Source: an uncultured Alistipes sp. (GTDB taxonomy: Bacteria > Bacteroidota > Bacteroidia > Bacteroidales > Rikenellaceae). From it: DNA of 12,711 nucleotides. The number at the start of each line of letters is the position of its first letter. The stretch's first letter is position 1. Below, piece after piece: positions 7,721-12,711 of this stretch. Where the stretch lies: NCBI GenBank assembly GCA_900769525.1, contig CAAGGY010000111.1, positions 1-12,711 of the forward strand, in the 5' to 3' direction. Both the position numbers and the translations under genes were made by a program. A model generated the notes under the pieces. It saw only the letters and a list, made by a program, of their open reading frames with translations, searched no databases and was not told the origin of the DNA.

Positions 7721-8419
7721 ATGAGAAAATTGATGTTTGCTTTGACTATTCTTGGTGCGGTGGCGTGCGATCGTGAGGCTGCTGATGTGCAGAGTGTGCC
7801 AACTGTCGAGAAGTTCGATGCAGCTATGACTTCGGACTATAGCTATGGCTACCAGAACGACCACTTAGAGTTCGAGTATTTCTATAATGAGGAGTATGCT
7901 TATTGGGGTGGTTTTGCCCAGTCACGAGTTAAGGACGCAGATGCTGCCAATGGCCTCTTTGCCAACCAGTATGCTGTCTATAACGAGGCTGCCGCTTCGG
8001 GCGATAGCTTCCTTATCTACTACTACGACTCCTACAACGAGCCTTGTGATATTGTTGTTAAGCAGCAGGGTGTCTCGCTTCGTGATGTGATGCTTAACCT
8101 TACAACCTATACCTACGCATCTATCACCAACGAGGATATCAACGACTTCGCTCGCATCTTTGTCGATGGCGACTATCTCAAGGTGGTGTTTACGGGTATG
8201 AGGGGCAACGAGGCCACAGGTGTTGTTGAGTGCTATGTTGTTGACTATCGTGATGGTAAGTGTGAGATGACCACCGAGTGGACAACCTTCTCGCTCGCAA
8301 ATCTTGGCGAGGGTTACGACCGTGTGAGTGTCACAATCGAGACTACCGATGTGGGCGAGTGGGGTGCTAACACACCGCTCTATATCGCAATGGATAACCT
8401 CTCTTACAGCGTTTTGTAA
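7721..8419 (+). CDS. DUF4465-type lipoprotein
   Basis: A predicted outer-membrane or surface lipoprotein of 232 residues. I choose the ATG at 7721: it gives a compact lipoprotein signal (M-R-K-L, then a hydrophobic core, then G-A-V-A-C with Cys16), whereas a TTG nine bases upstream only adds three residues. The mature part shows landmarks of the DUF4465 family: W-G-G-F-A-Q-S followed by D and N-Q-Y, a T-G-M-R-G turn then a V-V-D-Y strand, W-T-T-F-S-L-A-N-L-G, and near the end N-T-P-L-Y-I-A-M-D-N-L. The ligand is unknown here. I recall that vitamin B12-binding surface lipoproteins of gut Bacteroidetes (BtuH) may belong to a related family, but I am not certain, and I see no cobalamin riboswitch or TonB receptor gene nearby. 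It is the last gene of the long operon, before a strong terminator. Confidence 0.75.
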   Translation: MRKLMFALTILGAVACDREAADVQSVPTVEKFDAAMTSDYSYGYQNDHLEFEYFYNEEYAYWGGFAQSRVKDADAANGLFANQYAVYNEAAASGDSFLIYYYDSYNEPCDIVVKQQGVSLRDVMLNLTTYTYASITNEDINDFARIFVDGDYLKVVFTGMRGNEATGVVECYVVDYRDGKCEMTTEWTTFSLANLGEGYDRVSVTIETTDVGEWGANTPLYIAMDNLSYSVL

Positions 8420-8439
8420 TTTAGCGACATTTAACCTTT

Positions 8440-8470
8440 AAAGCCCGATTCGTTCGGGCTTTTATTTTTT
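8440..8470 (+). terminator. Intrinsic terminator ending the parE-DUF4465 operon
   Basis: A perfect 9-bp stem (8440-8448 with 8454-8462, core GCCCGA/TCGGGC) closes a 5-nt loop and is followed by ATTTTTT. It lies 20 nt after the DUF4465 stop codon and separates the housekeeping operon from the accessory unit downstream. Confidence 0.92.
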
Positions 8471-8514
8471 ATGTTATAAAAATAATCAGATTTGTTGAAA
8501 AAGCTGATAAATAG

Positions 8515-8545
8515 TTTGTCCTATAAGAAATTATTGGTAATTTTG
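8515..8545 (+). promoter_or_regulatory. Bacteroidetes-type promoter for the small peptide/lipoprotein unit
   Basis: A -33 element TTTG (8515-8518) and a -7 element TAATTTTG (8538-8545, full match to TAnnTTTG) are separated by 19 nt, the spacing expected for the Bacteroidetes primary sigma factor. Transcription should start near 8552, giving an AT-rich, purine-rich leader of about 33 nt before the ATG at 8585 with no Shine-Dalgarno sequence. Confidence 0.8.
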
Positions 8546-8584
8546 GCGCCCATAAAATAGAAATATACAAAAAGTAAAATTTAT

Positions 8585-8719
8585 ATGATGATTAAGCGTA
8601 AGTATGAGTCTCCTGCTATCGAGGTTTTGGAGGTAGAGGTAGAGGCAGGTTTTGCCCTCAGCGGTGTTGTTGGTGGCGAGGATTATGGTGATGGTGGCGA
8701 TGGCACCGAGATGGAGTAA
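8585..8719 (+). CDS. Small Gly/Asp-rich peptide of unknown function (44 aa)
   Basis: A short reading frame with its own promoter just upstream and a lipoprotein gene 21 nt downstream. The product has three parts: a basic start (K4-R5-K6), then Y-E-S-P-A-I-E followed by an alternating V-L-E-V-E-V-E stretch (14-20), and from Gly22 a G-F-A-L-S segment and a Gly/Asp/Glu-rich tail with eight Gly and three Asp. There is no hydrophobic core long enough for a signal peptide. An alternative start is the second ATG at 8588. I recall similar short 'Y-x-x-P-x-I-E-V' peptides, usually labelled hypothetical, near surface lipoprotein genes in Bacteroidales, but could not check this. The leader-plus-tail shape resembles a precursor peptide, yet no modifying enzyme, protease or exporter is nearby. 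Coding is supported by placement, not proven. Confidence 0.65.
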   Translation: MMIKRKYESPAIEVLEVEVEAGFALSGVVGGEDYGDGGDGTEME

Positions 8720-8740
8720 CTTCTTAAAAATTCACAGAGT

Positions 8741-10249
8741 ATGAAGAAGATTTTTACATCATTGGCCATTCTGGCTACCTTTGTGGGTTGCGTTAAGGAG
8801 TCAACCCCAGCAATTGAAAATTCGCCTGCAACAATGTCTGTTGTAGCCTCTATCGACTGCGAGGCAACACGTGTCACTGTCGAGGGTGAGAAGTTTACCG
8901 ATGTTAAGTGGGAGCAGGGCGACCTTATCACCCTTGTCTCTGAGGCTGGCGTAAATGTTGTTATGCAGGCTGAGTCAGCCGGCGACAGCGATGTCCGTTT
9001 TAAGGGTAATGGCACGTATGCTGCCGAGGTAGACACCTACTATGCAGTCTATCCAGCTGTTGAGATCGCTGGTGGTGTTGCTACTATCGACCTTTCAAAG
9101 CAGTCGGCTAACGATGCTGCTATGCTTGTTTCAACAACACGTGATGCTCAGCAGGTCGATATTCCTATGTCGTTCCAGCCTGCAAACTCGCTCTTGCACG
9201 TCGCGGTTAGCGGTGTTGAGTCGCTTGCTAAGGCAGAGTTCTCATCGTTCGATGGCTCTGATATCGCATCTTCATTTAGCTACGATTTCAGCACAGATGA
9301 GACAACTATGGGTGGTAGCACCAAGGCGTATGTTGTTGAGAAACCTGCTGTTGAGGGTTTCTTCTTCTCATTGCCTGCTAACCTCGATATGACCAATGGC
9401 TATATCGTAACTCTTACCGATGGTGCTGGCAACGTATGCTCTAAGGCCTACAATGGTAAGGTGTTCGAGCGTGGCACAACAACTCGTGTAGCTATCGAGT
9501 GGTCGCAGCCTACTGTTACTCTCGCTACTCCTATGACATCGTATAGCTACTATGTGGCTGACGATAGCGCAACTGCAAATAACTGCGCAAACAATGTTAT
9601 CTACTTCAACGGTGCATCAACATTTGATAACGTGCAGAAGGCTATGGTTGTCGAGGCAGGATATATTGTCGATGGCCAGACATATGCAGCAACTTTGGAT
9701 GTAGCTAACAAGAGCTTCTCTATCGGCGATGTTACAGTGTCGTCTTGGGGCTCAAAGAGCGTCGAGGCATATATCAAGACTAAGGATGGTCGCACATTCA
9801 AGAGCGCTGCCCAGACTGTTCATATCACAGGCTTGCCATATACGTTGAATGTTACTGCAAACGATGGTAACTGGACTGAGGTGGAATATGTTAACTGGAA
9901 TACAGATGGAGGAGTAAGATTGGGTTACTACCAGTGGAGTGGTGCAGCTTATATCGAGAATACGAAGTTTAGCGTTCCTGCAGATGTTAATATTGTAGTA
10001 AATAGCACTGGTAAGGTTAATGGTACAGGATCTTGGATAAAGGTTTCCAATACTGTTTCAATAAGCGTGTCTGGTTCAGAAATTTTCTCAAAGTCGCAGA
10101 AGGGTAATAGTCCATCCAACTATGCGTGTGAAAATAAGTCTTGTATTATGAAGGCTTCTAATGCCGCAGTTAAGATTAATAGTAGCTATAATCTTGAGCA
10201 GGCTTATGCATTGGTTAAGAGTTTTTCTATCAAGTACGGCAATAAATAG
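8741..10249 (+). CDS. Fimbrillin-like surface lipoprotein
   Basis: A predicted lipoprotein of 502 residues (M-K-K-I, hydrophobic core, T-F-V-G-C with Cys17). After Cys come V-K-E-S, weakly like the K-acidic surface export signals described in Bacteroidetes. Residues about 30-255 fit the fimbrillin-like (Mfa/FimA-type) pattern: C-E-A-T-R, V-K-W-E-Q-G-D-L-I-T-L, F-K-G-N-G-T-Y and Y-A-V-Y-P, the typical start of a pilin or pilin-related domain. Residues about 256-367 look like an immunoglobulin- or fibronectin-like strand domain. From about 368 to the end is a further beta-rich domain with a Cys pair (A-C-E-N-K-S-C) that I do not recognise. The last domain is coded in clearly lower-GC sequence. 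It may be a fimbrial tip or adhesin subunit; no fimbrial assembly genes are visible. It is co-transcribed with the small peptide gene and followed by a terminator. Confidence 0.7.
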   Translation: MKKIFTSLAILATFVGCVKESTPAIENSPATMSVVASIDCEATRVTVEGEKFTDVKWEQGDLITLVSEAGVNVVMQAESAGDSDVRFKGNGTYAAEVDTYYAVYPAVEIAGGVATIDLSKQSANDAAMLVSTTRDAQQVDIPMSFQPANSLLHVAVSGVESLAKAEFSSFDGSDIASSFSYDFSTDETTMGGSTKAYVVEKPAVEGFFFSLPANLDMTNGYIVTLTDGAGNVCSKAYNGKVFERGTTTRVAIEWSQPTVTLATPMTSYSYYVADDSATANNCANNVIYFNGASTFDNVQKAMVVEAGYIVDGQTYAATLDVANKSFSIGDVTVSSWGSKSVEAYIKTKDGRTFKSAAQTVHITGLPYTLNVTANDGNWTEVEYVNWNTDGGVRLGYYQWSGAAYIENTKFSVPADVNIVVNSTGKVNGTGSWIKVSNTVSISVSGSEIFSKSQKGNSPSNYACENKSCIMKASNAAVKINSSYNLEQAYALVKSFSIKYGNK

Positions 10250-10266
10250 TTGTTTACTACTCAAAT

Positions 10267-10309
10267 ATTAGGGCTGTTCAACGAGAGTTGAATGGCCCTA
10301 ATTTTTTTT
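10267..10309 (+). terminator. Intrinsic terminator after the fimbrillin-like gene
   Basis: A 16-bp stem (10267-10282 with 10287-10302, including two adjacent G-T/U wobble positions) is capped by a GAGA (GNRA-type) tetraloop and followed by eight T. It begins 18 nt after the stop codon and closes the peptide/lipoprotein unit. Confidence 0.92.
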
Positions 10310-10310
10310 G

Positions 10311-10494
10311 TTTAAGGAGTTTAAGGATTTTAGTGGGGTGGATGTGAAGGTTTTAAGGAGTCAGATGGAGGGTAGACGACATAGCATTGCCCCAATTTCC
10401 CTAACTTCCCTAAACTCCCTAACTTCCTTAGATTCTCTATACCCCTAAACTTCCTAAACCCCCTAAATTCTCTTCTCTCCCTAAATTCCCCTCA
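10311..10494. repeat. Strand-asymmetric intergenic region with CCCTAA-type short repeats
   Basis: This fills most of the 351-nt gap between 10249 and 10601; I see no gene in it. The left block (about 10299-10361) has no C on the + strand and contains TTTAAGG-type units at 10311, 10320 and 10352. The right block (10390-10494) has a single G on the + strand and consists of degenerate ~9-nt units. Four are in exact 9-nt register: CCCTAACTT at 10399, CCCTAAACT at 10408, CCCTAACTT at 10417 and CCTTAGATT at 10426. Looser CCCCTAAA-like copies continue to about 10491. The two blocks are largely complementary: 10311-10327 pairs with 10407-10423 at 14 of 17 positions. Function is unknown. Confidence 0.7.
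10390..10419 (-). promoter_or_regulatory. Canonical G-quadruplex motif on the minus strand
   Basis: On the + strand there are C runs at 10390-10393, 10399-10401, 10408-10410 and 10417-10419, separated by 5, 6 and 6 nt. The minus strand therefore fits G3+N1-7G3+N1-7G3+N1-7G3+, the standard four-tract quadruplex pattern. The + strand could form the matching i-motif. It lies about 120 nt upstream of the next promoter. The motif is directly visible; folding in the cell is inference. Confidence 0.6.
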
Positions 10495-10535
10495 GCAAGA
10501 TAGCCTTCGTTGCGCAAAGATTTCTCGTTATAAAT

Positions 10536-10566
10536 TTTGCTCGTTTCACTTTTTTTTGTACCTTTG
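10536..10566 (+). promoter_or_regulatory. Bacteroidetes-type promoter for the linker protein-rsmI unit
   Basis: A -33 TTTG (10536-10539) and a -7 TACCTTTG (10559-10566, full TAnnTTTG match) have a 19-nt spacer, identical to the promoter at 8515. Transcription should begin near 10573, about 28 nt before the ATG at 10601. No Shine-Dalgarno sequence is present; the leader is AT-rich. Confidence 0.8.
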
Positions 10567-10600
10567 ATACGTTGTATATACCTATGTATCGCTAATAATT

Positions 10601-11605
10601 ATGGGACTTAAGAGAGTAGAGGAGCGTCTGCTGCGCCTTAGCAAGATGGTTGAGAAGTGGAATAGTAGTGGTCGTGTACCACACATCGAGCGTGATTTGG
10701 CTCTCGATGAGCTCCGTGAGATATATGACGCCCTGTTAAATGCAGAGTGCGGTGTGCCCTACACGCCTGCGCCTCTTAATGCCAAGACCAAGGCTAAGAG
10801 CGAGCCACAGCCCATTGCCGAGCCTGAACCACAGCCTCACCATAAGGTTGACCCTATCGCCGACTTCGACGATGCTCTCGATATCGACGCTCTGCTTGGC
10901 CTTACCGACGAGGACTTAGCGCCTGAGCCTGAGCCTCAGCCAGAGCCAATACCCGTTGCCGAGCCAGAGCCTGCTCCCGTTGCCGAGCCAGAGCCAGAGC
11001 CTGCACCAACTCCTGCGCCTAATCCTGGTGGTGGGTTGTTTGCCATCGAGGATATCCCCGTGCGTAGCAAGTCGAGTCGTAAGATGATTAACCTCTACAA
11101 CTCATCGCCTTCGTCAGTGGAGGTAGCGCCTATGCCTACACCCACACCATCCCCTGCGCCACAGCCAGCATACAACCCTGTGCCACAACCAGCATACAAC
11201 CCTGCGCCACAGCCAGTATACGCCGCAGCGCCTGCTCAGCAAACATGTATCGAGCCGCAGCCTATGGTAGCAGCAGTCGACAGCTCAGCACCTCAGTGCC
11301 TTGGCGATGTGTTGGGCAGTGGCAAGAAGATTGTTGGCCAGATGCAGAGTGTCGACAACGCCCCAATAGCTCCGATGAACAAGATTTCGGATTTGCGTAA
11401 GGCGATAGGTATAAACGATAAGTTCTTGTTGTTGCGTGACCTCTTCAATGGCGATGTGCCTCTATACGAGCGAACAATCGACACGCTCAACGCCTTCGAG
11501 GACCTCGATGAGTGTATGATATACATCGTCGAGAATTTCCGTTGGAATCCCGACTCGGAGGGTGCTAAGATGCTCGTATCGCTTATCGAGCGCAAACTAT
11601 CATAA
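10601..11605 (+). CDS. Pro/Glu-rich linker protein with conserved helical C-terminal domain, unknown function
   Basis: A 334-residue cytosolic-looking protein: no signal peptide or membrane segment is visible. Residues 1-50 form a charged, probably helical domain (E-E-R-L-L-R-L, then L-D-E-L-R-E-I-Y). Residues about 53-235 are low-complexity Pro/Glu/Ala/Gln, with two runs of in-frame 24-nt repeats (V-A-E-P-E-P-A-P type and P-Q-P-A-Y-N-P type). An acidic island (D-F-D-D-A-L-D-I-D-A-L-L) lies at 88-99. Residues about 260-334 form a compact helical domain (S-D-L-R-K-A-I-G-I-N-D-K-F, L-F-N-G-D, E-N-F-R-W-N) that looks well conserved; I recall similar C-terminal domains in hypothetical proteins of other Bacteroidales. 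The layout, two small domains joined by a flexible tether, suggests a scaffold or adaptor. It starts a new transcription unit and ends 15 nt before rsmI. Confidence 0.85.
   Translation: MGLKRVEERLLRLSKMVEKWNSSGRVPHIERDLALDELREIYDALLNAECGVPYTPAPLNAKTKAKSEPQPIAEPEPQPHHKVDPIADFDDALDIDALLGLTDEDLAPEPEPQPEPIPVAEPEPAPVAEPEPEPAPTPAPNPGGGLFAIEDIPVRSKSSRKMINLYNSSPSSVEVAPMPTPTPSPAPQPAYNPVPQPAYNPAPQPVYAAAPAQQTCIEPQPMVAAVDSSAPQCLGDVLGSGKKIVGQMQSVDNAPIAPMNKISDLRKAIGINDKFLLLRDLFNGDVPLYERTIDTLNAFEDLDECMIYIVENFRWNPDSEGAKMLVSLIERKLS
10952..10998 (+). repeat. In-frame 24-nt tandem repeat (VAEPEPAP type)
   Basis: Two copies, starting at 10952 and 10976, are identical over their first 20 bases (CCCGTTGCCGAGCCAGAGCC). 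They encode P-V-A-E-P-E-P followed by A in the first copy and E-P-A in the second. The near identity at synonymous sites points to recent duplication or slippage. Confidence 0.8.
11160..11224 (+). repeat. In-frame 24-nt tandem repeat (PQPAYNP type)
   Basis: Two full 24-nt units (11160-11183 and 11184-11207) differ at only two positions, and a partial third starts at 11208. They encode P-Q-P-A-Y-N-P-V, P-Q-P-A-Y-N-P-A and P-Q-P-V-Y. The period equals that of the repeat at 10952, although the sequence is unrelated. Copy number may vary between strains. Confidence 0.85.
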
Positions 11606-11620
11606 CAAAAAATCAAGACC

Positions 11621-12340
11621 ATGGCAAAACTATATGTAGTCCCCACGCCTATTGGCAACCTCGAAGATATCACGCTTCGAGCTATCGACGTACTCAAGGA
11701 GGTAGACTTTATCCTGGCCGAGGATACCCGCACAACATCGCATCTGTTGCGCCACCTCGGCATCGAAAAGCCAATGCACTCGCACCATAAGTTCAACGAG
11801 CACGCCACCGTGGGTCGTGTTGCCGAATCTATCGCCGCTGGCCGTGACGTGGCCCTTGTCTCAGATGCAGGAACACCAGGTATTTCGGACCCAGGCTTTC
11901 TGCTTGTGCGTCGTTGCGTGGAGGAGGGTATCGAGGTTGTTACCCTGCCTGGCCCTACAGCCCTTATCCCTGCCGTTGTGCAGAGCGGCTTCCCTTGCGA
12001 TAGATTCTGCTTCGAGGGTTTTCTTCCGCAGAAGAAGGGGCGTCAGAAGCGAATCCAGGAGCTCGCCTTGGAGCCTCGTACATTGATACTCTACGAGTCG
12101 CCATACCGTGTTGTCAAGTGCCTTGAGCAGCTTGCCGAGGCCTTTGGTGCAGAGCGTCGTGTTGCTGTTGTGCGTGAGATTACCAAGAAGTTCGAGGAGA
12201 CCGTGCGTGGCACACTTGCTGAGGCTATTGCCCACTTCAAGGCACACGAGCCTAAGGGCGAGTTTGTGATTGTTGTCGAGGGCTACGATGCTAAGGCCGA
12301 GCGACGAAACGATAATAGTAACGAGGAGGACGAGGAGTAA
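11621..12340 (+). CDS. rsmI: 16S rRNA (cytidine-1402-2'-O)-methyltransferase
   Basis: It methylates the 2'-hydroxyl of C1402 in the 16S rRNA decoding centre using S-adenosylmethionine. The tetrapyrrole-methylase fold signatures are present in order: P-T-P-I-G-N-L-E-D-I-T at 8-18, A-E-D-T-R at 33-37, V-S-D-A-G-T-P-G-I-S-D-P-G at 80-92, L-P-G-P at 109-112, and E-G-F-L-P-x-K-K-G at 132-140. At 239 residues it is shorter than the E. coli enzyme (~286), which has an extra C-terminal part. Here the protein ends in a short acidic tail (E-E-D-E-E). It starts 15 nt after the preceding gene and ends one base before the glycosyltransferase ATG. Confidence 0.95.
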   Translation: MAKLYVVPTPIGNLEDITLRAIDVLKEVDFILAEDTRTTSHLLRHLGIEKPMHSHHKFNEHATVGRVAESIAAGRDVALVSDAGTPGISDPGFLLVRRCVEEGIEVVTLPGPTALIPAVVQSGFPCDRFCFEGFLPQKKGRQKRIQELALEPRTLILYESPYRVVKCLEQLAEAFGAERRVAVVREITKKFEETVRGTLAEAIAHFKAHEPKGEFVIVVEGYDAKAERRNDNSNEEDEE

Positions 12341-12341
12341 T

Positions 12342-12711
12342 ATGGCACGACTTAGCGTAGTCATACTCAATTGGAATGGTCGTCGCCACTTGGAGCGATA
12401 CCTGCCAAGCGTTGTCGAGAACACCTCGGGCGATGCTGAGGTCATCGTGGCCGATAATGGCTCGACAGACGACTCTTTGCAGTGGCTACGCCTAACATAT
12501 CCCGATGTTAGTGTCATCCGTCTTGATAGAAACTATGGCTTTGCAGGTGGATATAACAGAGCCTTAAAGGAGGTGGAGTCGGAGTATGTCCTGTTGCTTA
12601 ACTCCGATGTTGAGGTTACGCCCAATTGGTGGCAGCCTCTTGTTGAAGTGCTCGATAAAAATGGCGATGTCGCCGCCGTAGCACCTAAGCTCTTGGCCGA
12701 TACCGAGCGTG
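12342..12711 (+). CDS. Family 2 glycosyltransferase, N-terminal part (partial)
   Basis: The first 123 codons are present; the gene runs past the window end. The product starts with the GT-A fold pattern L-S-V-V-I-L-N-W-N-G, then V-A-D-N-G-S-T-D-D at 36-44 (nucleotide-binding Asp), N-Y-G-F-A-G-G-Y-N-R at 64-73, and the metal-binding N-S-D at 87-89 (DxD equivalent). The N-x-G-F-A-G-G-x-N motif is typical of rhamnosyltransferase-like GT2 enzymes that build cell-surface polysaccharides, but the sugar cannot be assigned. There is no signal peptide; it should act on the cytosolic face of the inner membrane. The ATG lies one base after the rsmI stop, so it belongs to the same operon. Confidence 0.9.
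   Translation, partial: MARLSVVILNWNGRRHLERYLPSVVENTSGDAEVIVADNGSTDDSLQWLRLTYPDVSVIRLDRNYGFAGGYNRALKEVESEYVLLLNSDVEVTPNWWQPLVEVLDKNGDVAAVAPKLLADTER

Noticed and set aside
8485..8508. ATCAG/CTGAT inverted repeat upstream of the promoter at 8515, as a possible operator
   Set aside because: Only five matching bases per arm, separated by 14 nt in AT-rich sequence; too short to stand out from chance.
8620..8719. G-quadruplex in the + strand of the small peptide gene
   Set aside because: Only GG tracts are present (from Gly codons and GAGGTAGAGG); no run of four GGG tracts.
10390..10494. CRISPR array or insertion sequence remnant
   Set aside because: Repeat units are ~9 nt and degenerate with no unique spacers of constant length, and there is no transposase fragment, cas gene or target-site duplication nearby.
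11861..12517. Minus-strand open frame (218 codons) across rsmI and the glycosyltransferase start
   Set aside because: Antisense to two genes with clear family motifs; no family signature, no promoter.

Overview
The window looks like a chromosomal segment from a member of the order Bacteroidales. A Rikenellaceae/Alistipes-like origin is plausible but unproven. The evidence is the Bacteroidetes-type promoters (TTTG, 19 nt, TAnnTTTG, found twice with identical spacing), the near absence of Shine-Dalgarno sequences, the ftsK-lolA adjacency, a DUF4465 lipoprotein and a fimbrillin-like lipoprotein. All genes I can support are on the + strand and form three transcription units.

Unit 1 (1-8419) is a tightly packed run: the 3' end of parE, then parC, aroK, murI, ftsK, a lolA-like gene and a DUF4465 lipoprotein gene. 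Gaps are -1 to about 21 nt, and a strong intrinsic terminator closes the run (8440-8470). It links chromosome decatenation (topoisomerase IV), chromosome translocation at the septum (FtsK), cell wall precursor supply (MurI), chorismate supply (AroK) and lipoprotein export (LolA-like). The unit's promoter lies outside the window.

Unit 2 (8515-10309) is a self-contained accessory unit. It has a clear promoter, an unannotated-looking 44-codon gene (basic N-terminus, alternating Glu/Val strand, Gly/Asp-rich tail), a 502-residue fimbrillin-like lipoprotein gene whose last ~135 codons have clearly lower GC, and a 16-bp terminator hairpin. The small peptide plus lipoprotein pair is my best candidate for something not yet described.

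A 351-nt gene-free stretch follows (10250-10600). It holds a G-rich/C-poor block, then a 105-nt block with a single G on the + strand made of degenerate CCCTAA-type ~9-nt repeats. The second block contains a canonical G-quadruplex motif on the minus strand. A second good promoter (10536-10566) then starts Unit 3: a Pro/Glu-rich linker protein of unknown function with two in-frame 24-nt repeats, rsmI (16S rRNA 2'-O-methyltransferase), and a family 2 glycosyltransferase cut by the window end.

Other points worth a look: ParC ends in QLDLF, an exact fit to the sliding-clamp-binding consensus. ParC carries Ala at the quinolone Ser83-equivalent position. The FtsK linker carries repeated P-F-T-x-V-P-R motifs. 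No tRNA, rRNA, CRISPR array, insertion sequence or integrase gene was seen.
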